Of a stretch of 6,671 nucleotides of DNA, positions 1 through 6,514 are shown piece by piece. The notes beneath the pieces are model-generated. The model did no database searches. It saw nothing but the letters and a program-made list of their open reading frames with translations, and was not told the origin of the DNA. Source of the stretch: Pseudomonadota bacterium (lineage in GTDB: Bacteria; Pseudomonadota; Gammaproteobacteria; Burkholderiales; Burkholderiaceae_B); contig JAJYTK010000055.1 of the NCBI GenBank assembly GCA_021793095.1, positions 1 to 6,671 on the forward strand, in the 5' to 3' direction. Numbering within the stretch: position 1 is the stretch's first letter; the number at the start of each line of letters is the position of its first letter. The position numbers and the translations under genes are program-made.

Positions 1-2
1 CT

Positions 3-65
3 GTGGTTGATGCCGAGCCTCAAGCGGTGCGTGAGTATATCGAGGAGCATGCATTGCTGGCGTGA
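3..65 (+). CDS. C-terminal end of an unrecognised protein (partial, 5' end outside window)
   Basis: An open frame enters from the left edge and reads 20 codons to a TGA at 63-65. The visible tail is VVDAEPQAVREYIEEHALLA, an acidic and probably helical C-terminus. I cannot assign a family from so short a piece. It is taken as a real gene end because the frame is open from the window edge and stops 4 bases before the end of the convergent hpnE, which fits tight gene packing. A chance open frame of 20 codons is also possible, so confidence is moderate. Confidence 0.5.
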   Translation: MVDAEPQAVREYIEEHALLA

Positions 66-69
66 TGGT

Positions 70-1428
70 TTATCCCCTTGATGGGGCGTCCGACAGCGCC
101 GTGTGAATCAGTTTTGCAGTACTCAACCCTGATCGCACCGCCCCCTCGAGTACGGCGGGGTAGTCAGAGTCTACCCAATCCGCTGCAAAATAAATACCGG
201 GCCAAGGGCTATTAGCCTTTGGCCTTTTTAATTGGGGAGAGGCCCAAAAGGTGGCTCGTTGCTCGGTGATGAGCATACTGTCAACAATGGGCGGCAGCGG
301 GTGCTGGCCCCGTGGCAATTGCGATTGGAGCTGCTCAATGAGTGCAGCCGTCACCGTTGCTTTATCTTGTGCTTTGAGCGCGGCGGCGTCACTGATGACA
401 ATGCTGATGGTGTTCTGGGCAAAGCTGGTCGGCAGTGCAGCGTGGTTAAAGACCCATTGCCCATAGTGTCGTCGTGCGTGATCTTCATAGAGCATGCTCA
501 TGGGGGTGGGTAGTGTCCATGCGAATTCTGGTTGCAGGTATAGGGTGGCGATGGGATTAAAGCGGATCTCCTTGAGTGTGCTCAGCACTTCTTGTTGGGC
601 ATGGGTGCTCGTCTCTAGGGATTGTAGTAGGCGCACAGCAGGCGGGACTTGGGTGGCAATCACACAGCAATCAAAAGGTTGTGCGAGCGCATGATGGGGC
701 TTTTGACTGAAAAGAAGCAGCCGTTGTTGGGCATCGTATTGCAGTTTCTGAATGGGGGTGCCCGTGTGGTACGGAATGTCCTGCAATGCCTGCTGCACCC
801 ATAGTTGAGTCATGTCCTTGAGGGGGATTAATAACTGGGTACTGTGACGCCCTGAGCCCAGGCTATCGCGCAAAACGGCGGCAAAAATTTGTGCACAAGC
901 CTCATTGATAGGCGTGTTAAGTGCAGCAATGCACAAGGGCTGCCAGAGCCGTTCGATGAGGAGGGGGCTTTGTCCGCATTGTGTTAATAATTGAGCCACT
1001 GTTTGCCCCACGGGCGGCTGCCAGCGTTGCTTTTTGAGATGGCTCATTAGTTTTAGCAGTGCCAGCTTATCTTTCCAGCCCAATCCGCGGCTGCCCCATA
1101 TCGCCCCCAGCTGGTGCCAAGGGGCGGGCAGTGGCCAGTAACCAAAACTAAAGGTTTGGTCTAGGCTTTGGAAGCGCAGTTCTTGGCGATGAAAACGCTG
1201 CTCGGGGGCCAGACCGAGTGCCGTCATTAATTCTAGGGTCTGAGTGTACGCACCGATCAATAGATGTTGGCCATTATCAATGGTGCCCCAAGTAGCTTGC
1301 ACACGGCGGGCCCGCCCGCCGAGGGTAGGACTGCTTTCAAATACAGTGACCTCGTGGCCTTGCTGGCTGAGCTGCCAGGCACAGGCCGCACCGGCCCAGC
1401 CTGCACCAATGACGGCAATACGGCTCAT
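70..1428 (-). CDS. hpnE: Hydroxysqualene dehydroxylase HpnE (FAD-dependent)
   Basis: This is probably the last enzyme of the bacterial three-step squalene route, which reductively removes the hydroxyl of hydroxysqualene to give squalene using FAD. The 452-residue length is normal for HpnE. The N-terminus is a Rossmann FAD-binding fold with GAGWAG at residues 8-13, the acidic ribose-binding E31 at the end of strand beta-2, and the GGRARR motif at 37-42 typical of amine-oxidase/phytoene-desaturase-like flavoproteins. The C-terminal FAD-contacting segment is GIYFAADW at about 411-418, followed by the YPAVLEGAVRSG stretch. The ATG lies inside the stop of hpnD (4-base ATGA overlap), and no Shine-Dalgarno sequence precedes it, so it is probably translated by coupling. 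The family resembles carotenoid desaturases, but position directly after HpnC and HpnD makes HpnE the best call. Confidence 0.93.
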   Translation of the reverse strand: MSRIAVIGAGWAGAACAWQLSQQGHEVTVFESSPTLGGRARRVQATWGTIDNGQHLLIGAYTQTLELMTALGLAPEQRFHRQELRFQSLDQTFSFGYWPLPAPWHQLGAIWGSRGLGWKDKLALLKLMSHLKKQRWQPPVGQTVAQLLTQCGQSPLLIERLWQPLCIAALNTPINEACAQIFAAVLRDSLGSGRHSTQLLIPLKDMTQLWVQQALQDIPYHTGTPIQKLQYDAQQRLLLFSQKPHHALAQPFDCCVIATQVPPAVRLLQSLETSTHAQQEVLSTLKEIRFNPIATLYLQPEFAWTLPTPMSMLYEDHARRHYGQWVFNHAALPTSFAQNTISIVISDAAALKAQDKATVTAALIEQLQSQLPRGQHPLPPIVDSMLITEQRATFWASPQLKRPKANSPWPGIYFAADWVDSDYPAVLEGAVRSGLSTAKLIHTALSDAPSRG

Positions 1429-2291
1429 GAGCGTACAGATTTTAGAAATGAGCCCCCGTTAGTGACCCAGTTTTTCCATGCCAACCAAAATTTTCGTATT
1501 GGCGTCAGGCTGATGCGCTTGTCGAGGACATCCCACTGATCGCGGTCAATCTCTAACAAGAGCGTGTGGTAGATGGCCGCCATGAGTAGGCCAGGGCGTT
1601 GGGCACGGCGATCGACCTCGGGTAGGGACTGGGCGGCCTGTTGGTAATATTGGTGTGCTCGTTCACTTTGATGGCGCATCAGCGCAACAAATCGATCGCT
1701 GTATTGGCCATTGAGGATCTCTTGGGGCCGTACCTCAAAGCGATCGAGTTCATCCAACGGCAGATAGATGCGACCGCGCCGCGCATCGTCACCCACATCA
1801 CGAATAATGTTGGTCATTTGAAATGCCAACCCGAGTTGCACGGCATAGTCTGTGGTTTGCGCCTGTGTTTGACCAAAAATCTTGGCCGATAAAATACCGA
1901 CGACGCTGGCCACGTGCCAGCAGTATTTTTTTAGATCGTCCCAGCTTTGGTAGCGCGCTTGGTCTAAATCCATTTCCATGCCATCAATGATGGCGAGCAA
2001 TTCTTGGTAGCGCAGATCATAGGTCTGAATATGAGGTAAAAGTGCCTTTAGCACTGGGTGGATGGGGGGCTCACCCTGAAATAGCGCATCAAGCTGCTCA
2101 CGCCACCAAACGAGTTTCATCCGGGCAACCGAGGCCTCTGAGGTTTCATCAACGACGTCATCTACCTCGCGGCAAAACGCATACAAGGCAGTGATGGCCC
2201 GTCGTCGTTCCGGGGGCAAAAACAAAAACGCATAATAAAAGCTCGAACCGCTACGTGCGGCTTTGTCTTGGCAGTATTCGTCTGGTGTCAT
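1425..2291 (-). CDS. hpnD: Presqualene diphosphate synthase HpnD
   Basis: This enzyme condenses two farnesyl diphosphates head to head into presqualene diphosphate. It is 288 residues long, as expected for a trans-isoprenyl diphosphate synthase of the squalene/phytoene synthase family. The N-terminal block around MTPDEYCQDKAARSGSSFYY is characteristic of HpnD. The first Mg-binding aspartate motif is DDVVDE at 44-49 after YAFCREV, and the second is NIIRDVGDD at 161-169. The conserved RGRIYLP segment is at 172-178. It follows hpnC by 12 bases and overlaps hpnE by 4. The ATG at 2289-2291 has no good Shine-Dalgarno sequence in front of it; only a weak CGGAA lies about 17 bases upstream. HpnC and HpnD are paralogues; the N-terminal block decides which is which. 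Confidence 0.94.
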   Translation of the reverse strand: MTPDEYCQDKAARSGSSFYYAFLFLPPERRRAITALYAFCREVDDVVDETSEASVARMKLVWWREQLDALFQGEPPIHPVLKALLPHIQTYDLRYQELLAIIDGMEMDLDQARYQSWDDLKKYCWHVASVVGILSAKIFGQTQAQTTDYAVQLGLAFQMTNIIRDVGDDARRGRIYLPLDELDRFEVRPQEILNGQYSDRFVALMRHQSERAHQYYQQAAQSLPEVDRRAQRPGLLMAAIYHTLLLEIDRDQWDVLDKRISLTPIRKFWLAWKNWVTNGGSFLKSVRS

Positions 2292-2303
2292 GTTGGTTAT
2301 CGT

Positions 2304-3155
2304 TTAATTCCGTAAGGCTCGCACAAATAATAGCAGGCTATCTTGTTTTTTTATAATCGGGCGATGATTGAAGACATCGAATTGTACTCGTTCCAGTTTT
2401 TCCAAGATGCGCAACCCGCCCTGAATGATCAGGCGCAGCTCTAAATTAAGGCGCCCGGGCAAACGGCGACAAAGTGGTTTGCCTGCATTGAGCAATGCGC
2501 GAGCTTGCGTGACCTGATGCCGCATCAGGGCCTGCCAAGCCTCACGCTGGGTTGTGGACGGCACCTCGCCGGCCACCGCTTGGGCGATGAACCCTTCGTC
2601 GACGCCAAAGCGTTGCAGCTCTTGTTGTGGGATGTAGACCCGATCTTTATGCCAATCAATGGCCACATCTTGCCAAAAGTTGGTCAGCTGCAAGCCCGTG
2701 CAAATGGCATCCGACATGGTCAAACTGTCGGGGCGATTTTCCTGATATAAATGCAGCAGGATGCGTCCGACAGGGTCTGCCGAGCGCGTGCAATAATCCA
2801 ACAGACTGGGGTAATCGTCGTAACGCTTGGTATGCACGTCTTGCTTAAAGGCAGACAATAAATCGTAAAAGGGTTTGAGCGGTAAATCATGGGCAGTGAT
2901 GACTTCGGCCAAGGGCATAAAAATGGGGCGCAGACGCTGCTGACCGTCTTGTTCGATGCGTTGCTCGTTGATGAGATCTAATTGCTGGGCGTAGCGGTCG
3001 AGCTCTTGGAGGCGCCAGTCATCGCTGTGATCGCCTTCGTCGGCCACATCGTCCGCACAGCGGGCAAAGCGATAAATGTGTTGTACGGGGATGCGCAACC
3101 GCTTGGGCAGTAAGACTGATGCGACAGGAAAGTTCTCGTAGTGATCAATGGGCAT
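2304..3155 (-). CDS. hpnC: Hydroxysqualene synthase HpnC
   Basis: The squalene/phytoene synthase family member that is known to convert presqualene diphosphate to hydroxysqualene. With the chosen start it has 283 residues. The N-terminus DHYENFPVAS at 4-13 is the typical HpnC opening. The first aspartate motif is ADDVADE at 34-40 and the second is NFWQDVAID at 159-167, with DRVYIP at 171-176. The frame stays open upstream to 3323, but that stretch shows no family similarity and would run 91 bases antisense into alr, so the ATG at 3153-3155 is preferred. No Shine-Dalgarno sequence lies before this ATG. It is the first gene of the leftward hpnCDE operon and its promoter should lie in 3156-3232. 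Confidence 0.93.
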   Translation of the reverse strand: MPIDHYENFPVASVLLPKRLRIPVQHIYRFARCADDVADEGDHSDDWRLQELDRYAQQLDLINEQRIEQDGQQRLRPIFMPLAEVITAHDLPLKPFYDLLSAFKQDVHTKRYDDYPSLLDYCTRSADPVGRILLHLYQENRPDSLTMSDAICTGLQLTNFWQDVAIDWHKDRVYIPQQELQRFGVDEGFIAQAVAGEVPSTTQREAWQALMRHQVTQARALLNAGKPLCRRLPGRLNLELRLIIQGGLRILEKLERVQFDVFNHRPIIKKQDSLLLFVRALRN

Positions 3156-3232
3156 AGAGGTGGCTGTAAGGGTTTCTGCTAAAGTGTATAAACTACGTAA
3201 TAATAACGAATTAAACAAAACTGAGGGATGCC
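3156..3232. promoter_or_regulatory. Divergent promoter region between hpnC and alr
   Basis: This 77-base AT-rich gap lies between the outward-facing start codons of hpnC (leftward) and alr (rightward), so it should hold promoters for both transcripts. For hpnC, a possible -10 is TATACA on the minus strand (3185-3190) with a poor -35 TTAATT (3209-3214, spacer 18). This would give a leader of only about 20-25 bases. For alr, a possible -10 is TAATAA (3198-3203) with TTCTGC (3174-3179) as -35 and an 18-base spacer. The two candidate promoters overlap, so the polymerases could compete. A 6-base palindrome TACGTA is at 3194-3199. That the region carries promoters is a strong inference from layout; the exact boxes are weak matches. 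Confidence 0.55.
3223..3227 (+). promoter_or_regulatory. Shine-Dalgarno sequence of alr
   Basis: GAGGG lies 5 bases before the ATG at 3233. It supports this start over the out-of-frame ATG at 3228, which is directly adjacent to the Shine-Dalgarno sequence and opens a different frame. Confidence 0.7.
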
Positions 3233-4396
3233 ATGCCACGACCAATACAGTTACGGCTTTCGCCTGCAGCACTAACGCATAATTTAGCGGTGGTGCGTCA
3301 TCGATTACAAACGGTGAGTACACAATTACAGCGACCCTCTCCGTATATTTGGGCAGTGATCAAGGCGAATGCATACGGTCACGGCATTGATTTGGGGGTG
3401 CAGGCCTTTGCGCAGGCAGATGGCTTGGCCATGCTGGATTTTAATGAGGCCATACGATGCCGTGAATTGGGCTGGACGAAACCCATTTTACTCTTAGAGG
3501 GTTTTTTTAGCGCCGATGACCTTGATTTGGTGGCACGCTATGACTTGAGCATTGTAGTGCATGAGGTCGCACAACTGCAGGCCTTACAGCAATTTTCACC
3601 AGCACGCCCCATCAGTACTTATTTAAAGATCAACACGGGGATGCATCGATTGGGCTTTGCCGGTGCCGCGGTAGAGGAGGCTTGGCATGCGCTACGGGCC
3701 TTGCAGCAACAGCGGGTGGTGCGCTTTTTGGGGACGATGACTCATTTTGCGCGGGCAGACAGTTCTACTGCCCAGACGCTTGCCCAGATCGAACGTTTTC
3801 AGCAGCTCAACCCTGCACCGGTGGCGCCCTTTAGTGTCTGTAACTCGGCTGCCACCTTAAACACCAGCCTGCAATCTCATTTACCCGCCACAGAGCAATG
3901 GGTGCGTCCTGGCATTTGCTTGTATGGGGCTTCTCCATTTGATGAAGAGGCAGCGGCTGATTATGGATTGCGTCCGGCACAAACCCTTTCCGCAGGCATC
4001 ATTAGTGTGCAGCGGGTGCAGCCGGGTGAAGGGGTCGGCTACGGCCATACTTTTGAGGCTGAGCGTGCTTTGCGGGTTGGGGTGGTGGCCTGCGGCTATG
4101 CAGATGGCTACCCACGGCATGCGCCATCTGGCACCCCGGTGACCGTGGATGGGCAGCGTACCCGTTTGGTTGGACGTGTATCGATGGATATGTTGACTGT
4201 AGATATCACTGACCTACCGGCCGCGGGTGTGGGTAGCCAGGTGGTATTGTGGGGGGCGGGCGGGCCTTCGGTAGATGAGGTGGCCCAATCGGCCGGCACT
4301 ATTGGCTACGAGCTTTTAACTGCGGTGACGGCACGTGTTCCCCGTGTTGTTGATTCATCCACGACTACCCATCAGGAGGATAACGATGAAAAATAA
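3233..4396 (+). CDS. alr: Alanine racemase, PLP-dependent
   Basis: Interconverts L- and D-alanine in the cytoplasm, supplying D-alanine for peptidoglycan. The 387 residues match the family (about 355-390). The N-terminal TIM-barrel carries AVIKANAYGHG at 41-51, where K44 is the PLP Schiff-base lysine. LKINTGMHRLGF at 131-142 follows, with K132 at the position that is carbamylated in some family members and R139 near the pyridine nitrogen. CNSAATL is at 203-209. The C-terminal beta domain has GVGYGHTF at 267-274, where Y270 is the second catalytic base, then GYADGYPR at 288-295 and SMDMLTVDITD at 317-327. Both catalytic residues are present, so the enzyme should be active. The last 15 residues form a polar acidic tail whose codons also contain the ribosome-binding site and start of the next gene. 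First gene of the rightward operon. The sequence does not tell biosynthetic Alr from catabolic DadX; no dadA is beside it. Confidence 0.97.
   Translation: MPRPIQLRLSPAALTHNLAVVRHRLQTVSTQLQRPSPYIWAVIKANAYGHGIDLGVQAFAQADGLAMLDFNEAIRCRELGWTKPILLLEGFFSADDLDLVARYDLSIVVHEVAQLQALQQFSPARPISTYLKINTGMHRLGFAGAAVEEAWHALRALQQQRVVRFLGTMTHFARADSSTAQTLAQIERFQQLNPAPVAPFSVCNSAATLNTSLQSHLPATEQWVRPGICLYGASPFDEEAAADYGLRPAQTLSAGIISVQRVQPGEGVGYGHTFEAERALRVGVVACGYADGYPRHAPSGTPVTVDGQRTRLVGRVSMDMLTVDITDLPAAGVGSQVVLWGAGGPSVDEVAQSAGTIGYELLTAVTARVPRVVDSSTTTHQEDNDEK
4374..4379 (+). promoter_or_regulatory. Strong Shine-Dalgarno sequence of the SDR gene, inside alr
   Basis: A perfect AGGAGG ends 6 bases before the ATG at 4386. 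It decides the start of the SDR: the same frame is open from 4335, but the extra 17 residues have no Shine-Dalgarno sequence and no family similarity. Confidence 0.85.
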
Positions 4397-5102
4397 ATGT
4401 GTATTAGTGACCGGCGCCACCAAAGGGATTGGCTGGGCGATCAGTCAACAGTTGGCGGATCGTGGGGCGCATGTTGTGGGTATTGCGCGCAATACACAAG
4501 ATATAGATTTTCCCGGTTATTTATATGCCTGTGATTTGGCTGATGCAGGCGAGACCGAAGAGGTGTTGCGGGTCATCCGAGAAAAATACCCTGTTGATGC
4601 GATTGTTAATAATGTCGGCGTGGTGCGACCACAGGCATTGGGTGAGGTTGATCTGAGTGCCTTATACGAGGTGTATGATCTAAATGTGCGCGCCGCAGTA
4701 CAGGTGACGCAGGCTTTTATACCCGCGATGAAGGCGCGCCAGGCAGGGCGTATCGTCAATATATGCAGTCGGGTGGTGCATGGCGCTTATGACCGCACCA
4801 GCTACAGCGCGGCCAAGAGTGCTTTATTAGGTTGCACCTATTCATGGGCGCTAGAGTTGGCATCGTATGGAATTACGGTGAATGCCGTGTCTCCTGGACC
4901 TACGGAAACTATTTTATTTCGTGACGGCCATCCCGAGGGCAGCGATATAGAACGCCGCGCCTTATCGTCCATCCCGATGGGGCGTTTTGCCCAACCCGAT
5001 GAGGTGGCCTATGCCGTGCTCTTTTTTCTTGCTGATGAGGCCCGCTATATCACCGGTCAGGCACTGGGGGTGGATGGCGGGGGCTCTTTGGCCGGTCGGT
5101 AA
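4386..5102 (+). CDS. Short-chain dehydrogenase/reductase (FabG-like SDR), substrate unknown
   Basis: A classical SDR oxidoreductase of 238 residues. The Rossmann cofactor motif TGATKGIG is at 9-16. R35 after strand beta-2 (GIAR) suggests NADP(H) rather than NAD(H), and CDLAD at 49-53 holds the adenine-contacting aspartate D50. NNVG at 75-78 replaces the usual NNAG. The catalytic tetrad is complete: N100, S128 (in ICSR), Y140 and K144 (YSAAK). PGPTET at 170-175 and the C-terminal YITGQALGVDGG at 221-232 match the FabG-type pattern. The gene overlaps the end of alr by 11 bases and ends shortly before radA, so it is co-transcribed. FabG itself usually sits with fatty-acid genes; neither the motifs nor the neighbours give the substrate, so a ketoacyl-ACP reductase role is only one possibility. 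Confidence 0.9.
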   Translation: MKNKCVLVTGATKGIGWAISQQLADRGAHVVGIARNTQDIDFPGYLYACDLADAGETEEVLRVIREKYPVDAIVNNVGVVRPQALGEVDLSALYEVYDLNVRAAVQVTQAFIPAMKARQAGRIVNICSRVVHGAYDRTSYSAAKSALLGCTYSWALELASYGITVNAVSPGPTETILFRDGHPEGSDIERRALSSIPMGRFAQPDEVAYAVLFFLADEARYITGQALGVDGGGSLAGR

Positions 5103-5116
5103 ATTTTTTGGCAGTT

Positions 5117-6514
5117 ATGGTGATGTCTCAACGCTCCCTCAAAAGAAAAGAACGTAATATTTTTGTTTGCACCGCTTGTGACGCTCAACATCCCCGTTGG
5201 GAGGGGCGCTGCCCTCAGTGTGGCGAGTGGAATACCATCGAAGAACAAGAGGTACTGCCCGATGAGGCAGATGGCCACCGTTTTGCCGCCTTGGCCGGTA
5301 CCAGCGAGGTTCAAAATCTCGCCCAGATACAAGCCCAAGAGGTGCAGCGTCGGCTGACGGGCTTGCCCGAGCTAGATCGGGCCTTGGGGGGTGGTATGGT
5401 TGCCGGGGGGGTGATTTTAATCGGGGGCGATCCCGGTGTGGGCAAATCTACTTTGCTTTTGCAAACGGTCAGCAGTATGGCCAGTCAGTGGCCGGTGCTT
5501 TACGTGACCGGCGAAGAGTCTGCGCAGCAGGTGGCATTGCGTGCGCAACGTTTGGCATTGCCCACTGAGCAGGTGCATTTGCAGGCTGAAATTCGCCTGG
5601 AGCACATCATTGCGACCTTGAAAGAGCGCCGCCCCGAGGTGGTGATTATTGATTCTATTCAAACCTTGTACTCGAGTCAGCTAAGCGCTGCCCCGGGTTC
5701 TGTTTCTCAGGTGCGCGAATGTGCTGCCCAGCTCACTCGAATCGCTAAGCAATACGGCATGACCATGGTGTTTATTGGGCATGTGACCAAAGATGGCGCT
5801 TTGGCCGGACCGCGCGTCTTAGAGCATATTGTCGATACGGTTTTATATTTTGAGGGGGATACCCATTCCTCTTTTCGATTGATTCGTGCCATTAAAAATC
5901 GTTTTGGTGCGATTAACGAATTGGGCGTGTTTGCCATGACTGACAAAGGCCTGAGAGGGGTCAATAATCCCTCGGCATTGTTTTTATCCCGTCATGCCGA
6001 GCAGGTTCCGGGTAGTTGTGTGGTGGCTACCCTAGAAGGGACGCGTCCGCTATTGGTTGAAATTCAGGCGTTGGTGGATACGGCGCATGTGCCTAATCCT
6101 CGCCGTTTGTCGGTGGGCCTTGAGTCCAGTCGGTTGGCCATGCTGTTGGCCGTATTGCACCGGCATGCGGGGGTGGCTAGTTTTGATCAAGATGTATTTA
6201 TTAATGCGGTGGGTGGTGTACGCATTAGCGAGCCGGCGGCTGATTTGGCAGTTTTGTTTGCCATCGTGTCGTCGCTGACTGATCGTGCGGTGCCGCGCGG
6301 TTTGATGGTGTTTGGTGAGGTGGGGTTAGCGGGCGAGATTCGCCCCGCTCCGCGAGGCCAAGAGCGGTTGCGTGAGGCCGCTAAATTAGGTTTTAAACAG
6401 GCGGTGATCCCGCGCGCCAATGCTCCTAAAACGCCCATTGAGGGGCTAGAGATTATTGCTGTGCAACGTGTGGATCAGGCCATTGCCTTTATTCGTGAGC
6501 AGGGGAGTCGTTAA
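5117..6514 (+). CDS. radA: DNA repair protein RadA (Sms), recombination ATPase
   Basis: RadA is a RecA-like ATPase that helps process recombination intermediates by driving branch migration. With the start used here it has 465 residues, normal for the family. The N-terminal C4 zinc finger is FVCTAC (C18, C21) and RCPQCGEWNT (C32, C35). The Walker A is GDPGVGKST at 104-112 (K110) and Walker B is VVIIDS at 175-180. The RadA signature KNRFG is at 260-264. The C-terminal Lon-like domain (about 285-465) contains PNPRR, VNPRR-like spacing before GLESSRLAML, and GEVGLAGEIRP at 400-410. The start is uncertain: TTG 5108, ATG 5117, GTG 5120 and ATG 5123 are all in frame, and none has a clear Shine-Dalgarno sequence. 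The SDR stop is 5-20 bases upstream, so coupling is likely. Confidence 0.96.
   Translation: MVMSQRSLKRKERNIFVCTACDAQHPRWEGRCPQCGEWNTIEEQEVLPDEADGHRFAALAGTSEVQNLAQIQAQEVQRRLTGLPELDRALGGGMVAGGVILIGGDPGVGKSTLLLQTVSSMASQWPVLYVTGEESAQQVALRAQRLALPTEQVHLQAEIRLEHIIATLKERRPEVVIIDSIQTLYSSQLSAAPGSVSQVRECAAQLTRIAKQYGMTMVFIGHVTKDGALAGPRVLEHIVDTVLYFEGDTHSSFRLIRAIKNRFGAINELGVFAMTDKGLRGVNNPSALFLSRHAEQVPGSCVVATLEGTRPLLVEIQALVDTAHVPNPRRLSVGLESSRLAMLLAVLHRHAGVASFDQDVFINAVGGVRISEPAADLAVLFAIVSSLTDRAVPRGLMVFGEVGLAGEIRPAPRGQERLREAAKLGFKQAVIPRANAPKTPIEGLEIIAVQRVDQAIAFIREQGSR
6502..6507 (+). promoter_or_regulatory. Shine-Dalgarno sequence of the TauE/SafE gene, inside radA
   Basis: GGGGAG lies 7 bases before the TTG at 6515, within the last codons of radA. 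It supports TTG as the start rather than the in-frame GTG at 6521 or 6524. Confidence 0.6.

Noticed and set aside
73..90. CCCC-TTGAT-GGGG inverted repeat near the end of hpnE as a terminator
   Set aside because: The stem is only 4 pairs, it lies within hpnE coding sequence and no T-run follows on either strand.
232..694. Rightward open frames opposite hpnE
   Set aside because: They are antisense shadows of hpnE with no recognisable domains; the minus-strand frame carries clear FAD-binding motifs.
3156..3323. Upstream extension of the hpnC frame by 56 residues
   Set aside because: The extension has no similarity to HpnC, crosses the promoter gap and runs antisense into alr. The family N-terminus (DHYENFPVAS) begins right after the ATG at 3153-3155.
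3881..4299. Leftward open frames opposite alr
   Set aside because: They lie antisense to conserved Alr motifs, are short and have no recognisable domain.
4335..4385. Upstream extension of the SDR frame by 17 residues
   Set aside because: It lies wholly within alr, lacks a Shine-Dalgarno sequence and precedes the normal SDR N-terminus; AGGAGG points to 4386.
5104..5109. T6 run after the SDR stop as a rho-independent terminator
   Set aside because: No stable GC-rich hairpin of useful length precedes it; CCGGTCGG can only form 3 pairs, and radA starts immediately after.
5405..5411. G7 run in radA (and another at 6575-6581 in the permease) as phase-variable tracts
   Set aside because: Seven Gs are too short to be convincing, they encode conserved glycines in frame, and a repair gene such as radA is an unlikely phase-variable target.
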